The position numbers and the translations under genes were made by a program. Positions 7,515 through 14,984 of a stretch of DNA of 38,538 bases are shown here, piece after piece. Below the pieces are notes generated by a model. It worked only from the letters and a program-made list of their open reading frames with translations, was not told where the DNA came from and ran no database searches. How positions within the stretch are numbered: the stretch's first letter is position 1; every line of letters starts with the position of its first letter. The stretch comes from Allobosea sp. AAP35 (GTDB lineage Bacteria > Pseudomonadota > Alphaproteobacteria > Rhizobiales > Beijerinckiaceae). The stretch lies in the NCBI RefSeq assembly GCF_001295925.1, contig NZ_LJHQ01000054.1, positions 1 through 38,538 of the forward strand. Direction: 5' to 3'.

Positions 7515-8873
7515 TCAGCCGGGTGTCGGCGTCGCGGCGGGGAGTTGCACCACCACCTCCAGACCGTCCAGCCGTCCGGAGGCGGGCGAGAGGAAGGCGA
7601 TATTGCCGCCGACACCGTGCGAGATCGCCTGGACGATCGACAGGCCGAGCCCCGCCCCATCGGCTGTGGTCGCGCCCCGCAAAAAACGCTGCGTCATGGC
7701 CGCGAGAAGCTCTGGCGCCAGAACCGGTCCAGGACTGATGACGCTGAAGCATCCGTCACCGGTCAGAACAACGCGCACCGGCTGGCTGGCGTCGCCATGC
7801 TTGAGCGCATTCTCAATCAGGTTGCGCGCCAGGATCGCAAAGGCGTCCATATCCAAAGTCGAGACAAATTTGCCCGCCAGAGGTAGCGAGACCTCGACCG
7901 CGCCGTCAGCCGATAGATCGTGCAGGACGAGGCGCAGCGCCGGCACAAGGTCTTGCGGCGACTCCCCGATCAGGCTGGCGCCTTCGGCCCGGGCGAGCTG
8001 GAGCAGCTTTTCCGACAGGCGCGCCAGCCGCTTGAGCGCGCTCTCGATCTCGACGGTTCGGGCGCGGGCTGGGCCTTCGGGCAGCTCTGCCCTGAGACGC
8101 TGCGCCTGCGCCAGGGCGGCCGCCACCGGCGTTCGCAGTTCATGGGCGCTATTGGCGGTGAAGCTGCGCTCGGCGTCGAGTGCCCGGCGCACCCGTGCCA
8201 TGAGAGCGTTTAAAGCTTCCGCTACCGGCGCGATCTCCGTTGGGAGATGTGCGCCGGACACCGGCTCCAGATGCCCGCTGCCACGCGCCTCGATTTCGTG
8301 CCTGAAGGCCGCGACGGGGCGCAAGGTGACAGCAACCAGAAACCAGGGTCCCGCGATCCCGAGCGGCAAAAGCAGGATCAGCGGCCAAGCCATCACCGCA
8401 ATGGCATCGCGGACAGCCTTCTGTCGGTGGCCGGGGCGCTCGGCGGCTGTAATGACGATCGTGCCGCTGACCGCGACCTCGGTGTAGAGCCGCGAATTCG
8501 GTCCGTCGCTGAAGCCATGTGCCGGGTTGGCTGGGAACTGCGAGAGGTTCGCATCATGGGACTGGAGCAGGCTGCGACCCTGAGCGTCGCGCACGATGTA
8601 CGTGATGTACTCGCGATGCGCACCGACAGAAGCGACCTGCTGGGGACCGGCCACCGCGTCCGCCTCGCGGCTGATGATCTCGGTGTAGGCCAAGGGAAGA
8701 ATGCGTTGCACCACCTCCTGCAAGGCGCTGTCGAAGACCTCGTCGATCTCATGGCGAAGAAGCAGGCCTGCGGCCGCGGTCGCCAAGAGCCACAGCGCCA
8801 TGACCCCGCCCGTCAACGCCAGCGCGAGCCGACGCTGCAGGCTGCCCTTGGGCGGCCAGCCGATGCGCGTCAC
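7515..8873 (-). CDS. Sensor histidine kinase, QseC/PmrB-like
   Basis: A 452-residue inner-membrane kinase of the OmpR-partner class. It has a transmembrane helix at about 20-40, a periplasmic sensor of about 120 residues, a second helix at about 160-183, a HAMP-like linker, a HisKA domain with phospho-acceptor His244 in NSAHELRTPVAAAL, and a HATPase_c domain with N-box NLIENALKHGD and G-box DGAGLGLSIVQAI. The start is GTG at 8873, whose GTGA overlaps the regulator's stop codon by 4 bp, a typical coupled pair. The periplasmic sensor shows no motif I can assign to a ligand. The neighbouring VIT transporter and electron-transfer genes suggest a metal or redox cue. It is followed by the operon it probably controls. 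Confidence 0.92.
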   Translation of the reverse strand: MTRIGWPPKGSLQRRLALALTGGVMALWLLATAAAGLLLRHEIDEVFDSALQEVVQRILPLAYTEIISREADAVAGPQQVASVGAHREYITYIVRDAQGRSLLQSHDANLSQFPANPAHGFSDGPNSRLYTEVAVSGTIVITAAERPGHRQKAVRDAIAVMAWPLILLLPLGIAGPWFLVAVTLRPVAAFRHEIEARGSGHLEPVSGAHLPTEIAPVAEALNALMARVRRALDAERSFTANSAHELRTPVAAALAQAQRLRAELPEGPARARTVEIESALKRLARLSEKLLQLARAEGASLIGESPQDLVPALRLVLHDLSADGAVEVSLPLAGKFVSTLDMDAFAILARNLIENALKHGDASQPVRVVLTGDGCFSVISPGPVLAPELLAAMTQRFLRGATTADGAGLGLSIVQAISHGVGGNIAFLSPASGRLDGLEVVVQLPAATPTPG

Positions 8874-9559
8874 GGCGGGCTCTTTCCCGTTCCTGCCATG
8901 GCGGTGGTGCCCAGCCGGTACCCCATGCCACGTACCGTCTCGATCACCTCAGCGCCGAGCTTCTTGCGCAGGCGCCCGACATAGACCTCGATCGTGTTGC
9001 TCTCGACTTCGGAGTCGAAGTTGTAAAGCCGCTCTTCGAGCTGCGACTTGGAGAGCAGCATGGTCGGGCGCTGGATGAAAGCGTCGAACAGGGCCCATTC
9101 GCGCGCAGTCAGCGAGATGGAACAGCCGTCCCGGACGATGCTGCGCGCCGCCAGATCCAGCGTCAGCCTCCCGATCTGCAGCAGCGGGTTGGGGTTGCCG
9201 CCATAGCGGCGGGCAACCGCGCTCAGTCGCGCCGACAGTTCCGCCAGATCGAACGGCTTGACCAGATAGTCGTCGGCACCGGCATTGAGTCCGGCGATCC
9301 GGTCGGAAACCTGGTCGCGCGCCGTCAGGATGATCACCGCGGTGGTGTCGCCGGCCTGTCGGCGGCCGCGCAGGAAATCGAGACCGCGGCCATCGGGCAG
9401 CATCAGATCGAGCAGGATCAGGTCGTAATGCGCCAGCCGGACAAACTCGCCGGCGTCCGCTAGCCGCTTCGCCCAATCGACGCCATGCCCGTCGGCGGCA
9501 ATCTGGTCGCGCACGGCAGAGCCCAGGATCGGGTCATCCTCGACGAGTAGCACGCGCAT
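8870..9559 (-). CDS. OmpR-family response regulator, QseB/PmrA-like
   Basis: A 229-residue two-domain regulator. The receiver domain begins MRVLLVEDDPILG (Asp8/Asp9 acidic pocket), has phospho-acceptor Asp51 in LILLDLMLPDGRGL, the Thr of IILTAR and the Lys of DDYLVKPFDLAEL. The C-terminal winged helix contains LTAREWALFDAFIQRP, LYNFDSEVESNTIEVYVGRLRKKL and VRGMGYRLG, all typical of this subfamily. The ATG at 9559 is chosen because the receiver fold begins there, although the frame is open further upstream. It is co-transcribed with the kinase (4-bp overlap). Site B 41 bp upstream suggests autoregulation. Confidence 0.93.
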   Translation of the reverse strand: MRVLLVEDDPILGSAVRDQIAADGHGVDWAKRLADAGEFVRLAHYDLILLDLMLPDGRGLDFLRGRRQAGDTTAVIILTARDQVSDRIAGLNAGADDYLVKPFDLAELSARLSAVARRYGGNPNPLLQIGRLTLDLAARSIVRDGCSISLTAREWALFDAFIQRPTMLLSKSQLEERLYNFDSEVESNTIEVYVGRLRKKLGAEVIETVRGMGYRLGTTAMAGTGKSPP

Positions 9560-9600
9560 GTCGGGGCAGCCTCCGGAACGGATCTCCCGCTTATGGCACG

Positions 9601-9620
9601 AAGCTGACAGGGGGCTGAAC
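9601..9620 (-). promoter_or_regulatory. Putative response-regulator box, site B
   Basis: On the minus strand this reads GTTCAGCCCCCTGTCAGCTT, sharing TTCAG-N5-TGTCAGCTT with site A. Its gene-proximal end is 41 bp from the regulator's ATG at 9559. A weak -10-like CATAAG follows, so the second half-site would sit near the -35 region, the usual place for activation by this class. Confidence 0.6.
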
Positions 9621-9635
9621 GCATTCGCGCCGGCC

Positions 9636-9655
9636 ATTCAGGTGAGCGTCAGCTT
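9636..9655 (+). promoter_or_regulatory. Putative response-regulator box, site C
   Basis: On the plus strand this reads ATTCAGGTGAGCGTCAGCTT, matching sites A and B at TTCAG and GTCAGCTT with the same spacing. It ends 46 bp before the ATG at 9702 and points toward the PepSY/VIT pair. Sites B and C therefore form a divergent control region separated by 15 bp. Confidence 0.58.
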
Positions 9656-9701
9656 GGCGTGATCGAAGGGGCTATCGCGTCCTTCGGGGAGGAGACATCC
9701 C

Positions 9702-9977
9702 ATGAAGCCCATCCTGTCCATTGCGGCGCTGACGATCCTCGTCGGCCTGGCCGCTCCCGCCCTCGCCAGCCAGCGCTGTTCGGCGCCCATGGCGGAATGG
9801 AAACCGCGCGAGATGCTGGTCGATAAGCTGCGCGCCGAAGGCTGGACTATCCGTCGGATCAAGACCGACGACGGCTGCTACAAGGTCCGCGCCGTCGATG
9901 CCGAGGGGCGCCGCGTCAAGGCGAAGTTCGATCCTGCCACGCTGGAACGCGTCACGCGCGACGGCGACGACGACTGA
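9702..9977 (+). CDS. Small secreted PepSY-domain protein
   Basis: A 91-residue protein. Residues 1-22 form a Sec signal (MKPILSIAALTILVGLAAPALAS). The rest is one PepSY-type domain (PepSY_2-like), with KLRAEGWTIRRIKTDDGCYKVRAVDAEGRRVKAKFDPATLERV and a Cys pair. The ATG has an excellent site, GGGGAGGAG. Small PepSY proteins often neighbour QseBC/PmrAB-type two-component systems, and this one is divergent from such a pair with a shared operator motif upstream. A role in metal binding, or in modulating the sensor in the periplasm, is inference. The VIT-family transporter begins 115 bp downstream on the same strand. Confidence 0.88.
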   Translation: MKPILSIAALTILVGLAAPALASQRCSAPMAEWKPREMLVDKLRAEGWTIRRIKTDDGCYKVRAVDAEGRRVKAKFDPATLERVTRDGDDD

Positions 9978-10092
9978 CGTCTCACTGACAGCTCTCATCG
10001 AACGAGCGCCGCATCGGACAAGACAGGTCGTCTTGGCCCATGGTGCCCGCCGGGACGGCTCCCGCCTCCGACAAACCCGAAGGACCGAGGCC

Positions 10093-10788
10093 ATGCACCC
10101 GCTCCACCGCGAAAATCATCTGGTCGAACGGATCGGCTGGCTTCGGGCCGCCGTGCTCGGCGCAAATGACGGTATCATCTCGACAGCGAGCCTCGTCGTC
10201 GGCGTTGCGGCCGCCGCCAAGATCGCCGACGAGGTCATGGTTGCAGGCGTGGCCGGACTCGTTGCAGGTGCCATGTCGATGGCGGCGGGCGAATATGTCT
10301 CGGTCAGTTCGCAATCCGACACCGAGCAGGCCGACATGGCCCGCGAGCGTCGCGAACTCACCGAACAGCCCGAGGCCGAACTCGCGGAATTGACGCAGAT
10401 CTATGTCGGTCGCGGCGTCGAGCCGGGTTTGGCCAGGCAGGTCGCCGAGCAGATGACGGCGAAGGACGCCTTTGCGGCGCATGCGCGCGACGAGCTGGGC
10501 CTGGCCGGTCACAGCATCGCGCGGCCCGTCCAGGCGGCGCTGACATCGGCTGCCACCTTCGCGGTCGGCGCCGCCATTCCCCTAGCGATCGCCGTCATGG
10601 CTCCGGCCACTTCGATCAGCTGGGCTGTTTCGGGCGGCTCGCTGATCTGTCTTGCCTTGCTGGGCGCGCTTGGCGCTCGCATCGGCGGCGCCGACATGGT
10701 CAAGCCGACGATCCGCGTGACGTTCTGGGGAGCCTTCGCCATGGCCGCGACCTGGGGGATCGGCGCCCTTGTGGGGCATGCGGTCTAA
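10093..10788 (+). CDS. VIT1/CCC1-family iron/manganese transporter
   Basis: A 231-residue membrane protein of the vacuolar iron transporter family. It starts MHPLHRENHLVERIGWLRAAVLGANDGIISTASLV; the NDGIIS motif and the GAMSMAAGEYVSVSSQ stretch at about 59-74 are family signatures. A cytoplasmic acidic segment at 80-135 (ERRELTEQPEAELAELTQIYVGRG) corresponds to the metal-binding domain of plant VIT1. Three further helices follow in the C-terminal half. Family members export or sequester Fe2+ or Mn2+. The ATG at 10093 follows GGACCGAGGCC and matches the usual family N-terminus. It is probably read with the PepSY gene, which would link the two-component block to metal handling. Confidence 0.92.
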   Translation: MHPLHRENHLVERIGWLRAAVLGANDGIISTASLVVGVAAAAKIADEVMVAGVAGLVAGAMSMAAGEYVSVSSQSDTEQADMARERRELTEQPEAELAELTQIYVGRGVEPGLARQVAEQMTAKDAFAAHARDELGLAGHSIARPVQAALTSAATFAVGAAIPLAIAVMAPATSISWAVSGGSLICLALLGALGARIGGADMVKPTIRVTFWGAFAMAATWGIGALVGHAV

Positions 10789-10849
10789 CTCAAAGGCGCG
10801 GCCTGGCCGTTTCCAGAAACTCCCTTTCACGGAAACCAGCACGCCCATC

Positions 10850-11554
10850 TCAGGCGATTTCGTCATAACCCGCCAGAACGCGCATTTTCCGCTGATCGAG
10901 AAGGACCACGCTGTGGTCATGGAACGTCATCAGATCTAGCTCGCGAAGCTGTCTGAGCACCCGATTGATATGGATTGCACTGAGGCCAAGGGCATCGGCG
11001 AGATCGTTCTGTGTCAACGGGCACTCGAATGTGTTTCCGCTCGCCAGCCCGACAAGACGAAGCCGCTCGCCCAGCTCAATGAAGAAATGCGCGGTTCTTT
11101 CAAGGGCGGTCCGGCGCCCGATGCTCGCAAGGTGATCAACAGTGATCGCTTCGTCGCGCGACACCGACCATAGGATCGCGGCGCCCAAGCGCGGGAACTC
11201 GTTGAACATCTGCATGATGCGGCTCGACTCGATGCGACTGACGACCGCGTCCGTCAAGCTGCTGAAGGCATGGTCGGAGGTCCGCAGCAGCACGCTCCTC
11301 ATCCCGATGCAATCGCCCGGGAGGGGAAAGGTGATGATCTGCCGTGCCCCATCATGGAGGACTTTGAAGCTGCATCCCCAGCCGGAGTGCAGGACATAGC
11401 CGAAATGGCGCTCGTCGCCCTGACGGACGAGTTCGACACCGCGTTCGACCGCGAACGGTGCTGCCAAGAGATCATTCAGGCATGCGCTTTCGCGCTCGCT
11501 CAACGGCATGAAGGCCGCCAGCTTCTTTGCCAAATGACTGGATGCCGCTTTCAT
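10850..11554 (-). CDS. Crp/Fnr-family transcriptional regulator
   Basis: A protein of about 234 residues with an N-terminal cyclic-nucleotide-type beta barrel (VRQGDERHFGYVLHSGWGCSFKVLHDGARQIITFPLPGDCIG) and a C-terminal Crp winged helix (PLTQNDLADALGLSAIHINRVLRQLRELDLM). Fnr-type N-terminal cysteine clusters are absent, so an oxygen-sensing Fe-S cluster is unlikely; the effector is unknown. Such regulators are numerous in Rhizobiales and often act in oxygen or stress circuits. ATG 11554 (MKAASSHLAKKL) is preferred. A TTG at 11605 in the same frame would add 17 residues. It converges on the VIT gene and is divergent from the small gene at 11764. Confidence 0.88.
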   Translation of the reverse strand: MKAASSHLAKKLAAFMPLSERESACLNDLLAAPFAVERGVELVRQGDERHFGYVLHSGWGCSFKVLHDGARQIITFPLPGDCIGMRSVLLRTSDHAFSSLTDAVVSRIESSRIMQMFNEFPRLGAAILWSVSRDEAITVDHLASIGRRTALERTAHFFIELGERLRLVGLASGNTFECPLTQNDLADALGLSAIHINRVLRQLRELDLMTFHDHSVVLLDQRKMRVLAGYDEIA

Positions 11555-11669
11555 CGCCCGGGTTGTTTCCTGGAATACTCTGCGACCTGTGAGGGACTGG
11601 ACCAATGCCTGTGAAGCCGGGGGGCGTTTTCGCAGCTTGATCTGATATCGCCCAAATTGAATCTCGCGT

Positions 11670-11687
11670 GGCTAATCCAAGTTAGCC
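11670..11687. promoter_or_regulatory. Inverted repeat between divergent genes
   Basis: GGCTAA, six bases, then TTAGCC form a perfect 6+6 inverted repeat in the 209-bp divergent region between the Crp/Fnr gene and the 82-residue protein gene. It is short but symmetric and well placed for an operator. It does not match the TTGAT-N4-ATCAA Fnr box. Confidence 0.35.
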
Positions 11688-11763
11688 CCTCTTCTCAGAT
11701 TCCGGCCTAGCGTTGGTTCTTAAGCGGCGGGCCTCGCCCCGGCCGCATCGAGAGAACAACACC

Positions 11764-12012
11764 ATGTCCAAGATTCTCGATCCGCGCGGCGGAGCGGCCG
11801 GCTTGGCCGCTCTGTCGATCTGCGAGTCCTTGATCCTCGCAATGGGTGATCTGAAGATCATGGGCGAGCAGGATGCCATCGGCGTCGTCAAGGATGCGGC
11901 CGAGGCCCATCGCGGCAGCGGCGCAACTGAAGATGAGCGTTCGCTGCACGGTGAGGTCGCGGCCATTCTCGATCAGATCATCGCGGGCGGAAACTCGATC
12001 AGGAGGCGTTGA
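11764..12012 (+). CDS. Small conserved-looking protein of unknown function
   Basis: An 82-residue soluble protein starting MSKILDPRGGAAGLAALSICESLILAMGDLKIMGEQDAIGVV. It appears to be mostly helical, with alternating charged and hydrophobic residues and no signal or membrane segment. I recall similar short proteins next to response regulators and kinases in Rhizobiales but cannot name a family or function. The ATG at 11764 is where the frame begins to look coding, and the frame opens only 51 bp upstream. It sits between a Crp/Fnr regulator (divergent) and the HTH-kinase gene (98 bp downstream, same strand), so membership in that signalling group is possible. Confidence 0.65.
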   Translation: MSKILDPRGGAAGLAALSICESLILAMGDLKIMGEQDAIGVVKDAAEAHRGSGATEDERSLHGEVAAILDQIIAGGNSIRRR

Positions 12013-12110
12013 ATCGCCGAACCGCTCAGGTTCGGATCGCGCTCTAGGTCGAATGACGTGACCGACTTGGTCCGCCACGATTTGTTGGAGTTCAAGGAGG
12101 GGACCTCACC

Positions 12111-13181
12111 ATGCAGGATCAATCCCACGATCGCTTGCTGAGATCAACGCGGAGGGAGTCCGGCCCCGATCGGTGTCCTGATCCATATCCGGAGGGATTG
12201 GAGGTCACGACCTGCCTTCGCTCATCTGAGAACGCCGACGTGAGGCTGTTCCGCAAGATCGCTGCGCAGAACATCGAACGGCTGAGCGTGCTGCAAAATC
12301 AGGTGCTCGACCTGTTGTTGGCTGGTTATCCGAGTAAACATATCTCGGCCGAACTCAAGATCAGCCAGAGCAGCGTCGCGTATATTCGCAAGGCGATCGC
12401 GGGGCGGCTGGGGGCCTATTCGTTCGCAGAGATCGTCCACAGCGCGATCTGCGGACGCTGTACGATCGGCGCTCCGGAGACCGGCGATATTGTGTTGCCA
12501 AGCGTGGATGTGGCATCGGCGGAGCTGTCCTCGGAGGAGCTTGTCCGGTTCGACATGCGCGAAGTCAGCCATCGGCTCAAGAATTTCGCCGCTATCATCC
12601 AGTCGATCTGCCACCAGACCGCCCGCAGCACGACGTCCGTGGTCGCATTCGACAAGATCTTCTCTGCCCGTCTCTTGGCATTTTGCTCTTCGCTAGATGC
12701 GCTGGTCGCTGGGGACTGGTCGAACATGAGCATGAGGAAATTGATCGAGATGCAGCTTTCGCCGTTCGGGCTGCTCGATTGCGATCAGATCTCTGCATCC
12801 GGGCCTGATCTGGACCTCAAGCCAGCAGCCGCCCATGCCGTTGGCATGGCGCTGCACGAACTGGCGACGAACGCTGTCAAATACGGGTCCCTTTCGATAG
12901 CGGAAGGCCGCGTAACGATCGCCTGGCGGATGGAGACACTCGCCGAGACGGAGGATGTCGTCCTGTCCTGGCAGGAGTCGAACGGCCCGATGGTCGTCGA
13001 GCCGACCCACAAGAGCTTTGGTCTTCAGATTATCCAGAAGCTCACCGCGCTTTCCCTCCACGGGACCGTGCGACACCAATTCCTGCCAGAAGGCGTTTTC
13101 TGGCAGCTCCGCTTCGATTCAAAATTTTTGACCAGCAGTCCTAGTCGAATCGAGGAGGCCCGCTATGAGCACCGGTGTTGA
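12111..13181 (+). CDS. LuxR-type HTH fused to HWE-family histidine kinase
   Basis: A 356-residue soluble protein. Residues about 57-112 form a LuxR/GerE helix-turn-helix (LSVLQNQVLDLLLAGYPSKHISAELKISQSSVAYIRKAI, then AYSFAEIV). Residues about 148-355 form an HWE/HisKA_2 kinase with phospho-acceptor His154 in VSHRLKNFAAII, N-box ALHELATNAVKYGSLS at 247-262, and a C-terminal ATP-lid region ending in FGLQIIQKL. There is no receiver, PAS or membrane segment. A DNA-binding HTH joined directly to a kinase is unusual, because HTH domains normally sit on the phosphorylated partner. The ATG has a strong AAGGAGGGG site. The end overlaps the cupin gene by 17 bp. Confidence 0.85.
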   Translation: MQDQSHDRLLRSTRRESGPDRCPDPYPEGLEVTTCLRSSENADVRLFRKIAAQNIERLSVLQNQVLDLLLAGYPSKHISAELKISQSSVAYIRKAIAGRLGAYSFAEIVHSAICGRCTIGAPETGDIVLPSVDVASAELSSEELVRFDMREVSHRLKNFAAIIQSICHQTARSTTSVVAFDKIFSARLLAFCSSLDALVAGDWSNMSMRKLIEMQLSPFGLLDCDQISASGPDLDLKPAAAHAVGMALHELATNAVKYGSLSIAEGRVTIAWRMETLAETEDVVLSWQESNGPMVVEPTHKSFGLQIIQKLTALSLHGTVRHQFLPEGVFWQLRFDSKFLTSSPSRIEEARYEHRC

Positions 13182-13650
13182 GAGGATCACGGATATTGGG
13201 CCGAAGCCCCAGACATTCGACATCGAACGCGCAACGAAAGAGAACCGGAACTATCGCTCAGTCGCATGGAGCGGTCGCTATCTGCAGGTGACGCTGATGT
13301 CGATCCCAGCCGGTGGCGATATAGGCCTTGAGGCGCATCCCGAGACCGATCAGTTCCTCCGTATCGACGCGGGGAAGGGCCGTGTGCAGATGGGGTCTGC
13401 AGAGGACAATCTCGACTTTGAGAGCGACGTCTCTGATGGTTGGTGCATCCTTGTCCCCGCCGGGACATGGCACAACGTCACCAATATTGGGACCGAACCG
13501 ATGCAAGTCTACGCGATTTACGCACCTTCTCACCATGCGGCCGATAAGGTGCAGACGACAGTGGCAGCGGCGGAAGCCGACACAAACGACGATCCGCCCG
13601 CGTGGTCGGTTCAGCCGAAACACGCCGCAGATAAGCACGGGCAAGCCTGA
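13165..13650 (+). CDS. Cupin-domain protein
   Basis: A 161-residue soluble protein with a single cupin barrel at about 35-125. Motif 1 is GGDIGLEAHPETDQFLRIDAGKGRV and motif 2 is LVPAGTWHNVTNIGTEPMQVYAIYAP; His58, Glu60 and His103 are plausible metal ligands. Family members include mannose-6-phosphate-isomerase-like proteins, and no specific substrate can be read from the sequence. The tail from about 130 is polar and low in structure. It starts 17 bp inside the end of the kinase gene and has its own GAGGAGG site, so it is translated from the same message. A role as stress-output protein of the kinase is inference. Confidence 0.85.
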   Translation: MSTGVERITDIGPKPQTFDIERATKENRNYRSVAWSGRYLQVTLMSIPAGGDIGLEAHPETDQFLRIDAGKGRVQMGSAEDNLDFESDVSDGWCILVPAGTWHNVTNIGTEPMQVYAIYAPSHHAADKVQTTVAAAEADTNDDPPAWSVQPKHAADKHGQA

Positions 13651-13861
13651 TCCGAAGACGATAGCGTGCAAGTTGCGGCAGACCCGCGCTCGAACTTGAT
13701 GGGAGCATGTCCGCTCGCGTCCTCGGTCCATGCTTTTGAAAACACGTTGGCGCATCGGCTTCGCCAAGGATGCTCTACAGCCTCTTCACGCCGGCGCTGC
13801 GCCAGCAGGTGATCTTCGGAGGAAGCTCCGTGCTGCCCGCGCTATAATCCGAATTGGCGCC
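13651..13861. other. Intergenic stretch after the cupin gene
   Basis: No convincing gene is visible. A short frame beginning MLYSLFTPALRQQVIFGG near 13770 stops after about 25 residues, and the larger frame entered at 13730 looks random until about 13862. This may be decayed coding DNA. Confidence 0.3.
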
Positions 13862-14095
13862 ATGGCGCTTCAGAGTAGCACCCATTATCGACCTCTGGCC
13901 GGCCGCGATCTACCGGACGATGCGGCCGCCCGCATATTCGGCTTGGCCGCCCTTCCCGATATGGCTCGCGACAAGATCGCCGAGGACGACCATCGCACCT
14001 TCGGCTTCGTCAGCAACTAGCACCGCGTCGTTATCTACAGCGCCACCGTCGCGCTGATGGGCGGCTGGAAAAACGACGCTGACGTGCACGTCTAG
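13862..14095 (+). pseudogene. Possible broken small gene with an in-frame TAG
   Basis: From ATG 13862 the frame reads MALQSSTHYRPLAGRDLPDD and continues in protein-like fashion to a TAG at 14018-14020. After that stop the same frame continues 24 more codons (HRVVIYSATVALMGGWKN and on) to TAG at 14093-14095. The composition on both sides of the internal stop is alike, so one gene of about 77 codons interrupted by an amber stop is plausible. I do not recognise a family. The end overlaps the reverse-strand receiver gene by 4 bp. A short real protein ending at 14020, or chance, remain possible. Confidence 0.25.
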
Positions 14096-14475
14096 GCGAC
14101 GGGCTCGGGCAAGACGGCCTGCCGCACCGCGGCGACGATCCGCTCAGCGGGCGAAGGCTTCTCCAGCCAGCCGCCGGTCAGGAATACGGGATGGATCGTC
14201 TCATTCTTTTGCGAGCTGCCTGAGAACACGACGAACGGGATGCCGAGGTCGTTGAGGCGCCGCGCCACCAGATCGCTTGAGCCGTCGAGCAGATCCAAGT
14301 CCAGAAGGGCAACGTCGACGCGGTCGGCGACCAGCCAATCCATCGCGGCTGCGCAAGACGCCACTGTGGCCATGACGTCGAAACCGGCGTCTGTCAGGAT
14401 GCCCTCGACGTCCATGGCGATGATCGCCTCGTCTTCGAGGATGAGGACGCGTGGCCCGCCGGTAGGCCCATCCAT
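14092..14475 (-). CDS. Stand-alone response-regulator receiver protein
   Basis: A 127-residue single receiver domain. It has LILEDEAIIAMDVEGIL (acidic pair), phospho-acceptor Asp in VALLDLDLLDGSS, VVFSGSS with the conserved Ser, and the terminal Lys in GGWLEKPSPAERIV. There is no output domain, so it probably works as a phosphate sink or relay partner for an HWE kinase, a common arrangement in Rhizobiales. ATG 14475 gives the normal length; ATG 14580 in the same frame would add 35 poorly structured residues. It is divergent from the next receiver gene (152 bp apart, counting from 14475) and close to both kinases. Confidence 0.88.
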   Translation of the reverse strand: MDGPTGGPRVLILEDEAIIAMDVEGILTDAGFDVMATVASCAAAMDWLVADRVDVALLDLDLLDGSSDLVARRLNDLGIPFVVFSGSSQKNETIHPVFLTGGWLEKPSPAERIVAAVRQAVLPEPVA

Positions 14476-14627
14476 CTGCGTATTCCGGTAGCACTTCACG
14501 GCTCGAAGCCGCTCATCAAAAAAGATCCTAGCCCTATTCGCACCTGCGTAGGGGATTTGTTTCGTTTTTCGTGAAACCATTCCATTCGTGATAGGTTCTT
14601 GATGGTTACACCGTCCGAAAGCGCTCC

Positions 14628-14984
14628 ATGGCCAAGCCTGTCGTCCTTGTCGTCGAAGACGAGCCCATCATTAGGATGAACGCCGTCTCCATCATCGAGG
14701 ACGCCGGTTTCGACGTCATCGAGGCGACGAATGCCGACGAGGCCATTTTGTTCCTTGAGACGCGTCCTGATATCTCGATCGTCTTCACGGATATCGAGAT
14801 GCCCGGCTCCATGGACGGCCTCAAGCTCGCGCATGCAATACGCAATCGCTGGCCGCCGGTCGTCCTGATCATCGCGTCAGGCCGCGTTACGCCCGGTCCC
14901 GACGAGATGCCGACCGAAACCATATTCCTCCGCAAACCCTACAGCGAGGCGACCGTCGCCAAGGCGCTTCGGAAGGCGGCCTAA
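14628..14984 (+). CDS. Stand-alone response-regulator receiver protein
   Basis: A 118-residue single receiver domain. Residues Glu10-Asp11-Glu12 form the acidic pocket (VVLVVEDEPIIRMN), the phospho-acceptor is Asp in SIVFTDIEMPGSMDGL, the Thr position is occupied by Ser in LIIASGRV, and Lys lies in IFLRKPYSEATV. This is close in style to receivers encoded beside HWE kinases. It is convergent with the split PAS-HWE kinase gene, and their stop codons overlap by 4 bp, so it is the natural partner of that kinase. No output domain is present. Confidence 0.9.
   Translation: MAKPVVLVVEDEPIIRMNAVSIIEDAGFDVIEATNADEAILFLETRPDISIVFTDIEMPGSMDGLKLAHAIRNRWPPVVLIIASGRVTPGPDEMPTETIFLRKPYSEATVAKALRKAA

Noticed and set aside
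9974..9992. CTGACGTCTCACTGACAG, a possible fourth copy of the regulator box at the end of the small PepSY gene
   Set aside because: It has the half-site period but lacks the CTT end. On the strand where it matches, it points away from the VIT start codon, and it overlaps a stop codon, so chance is more likely.
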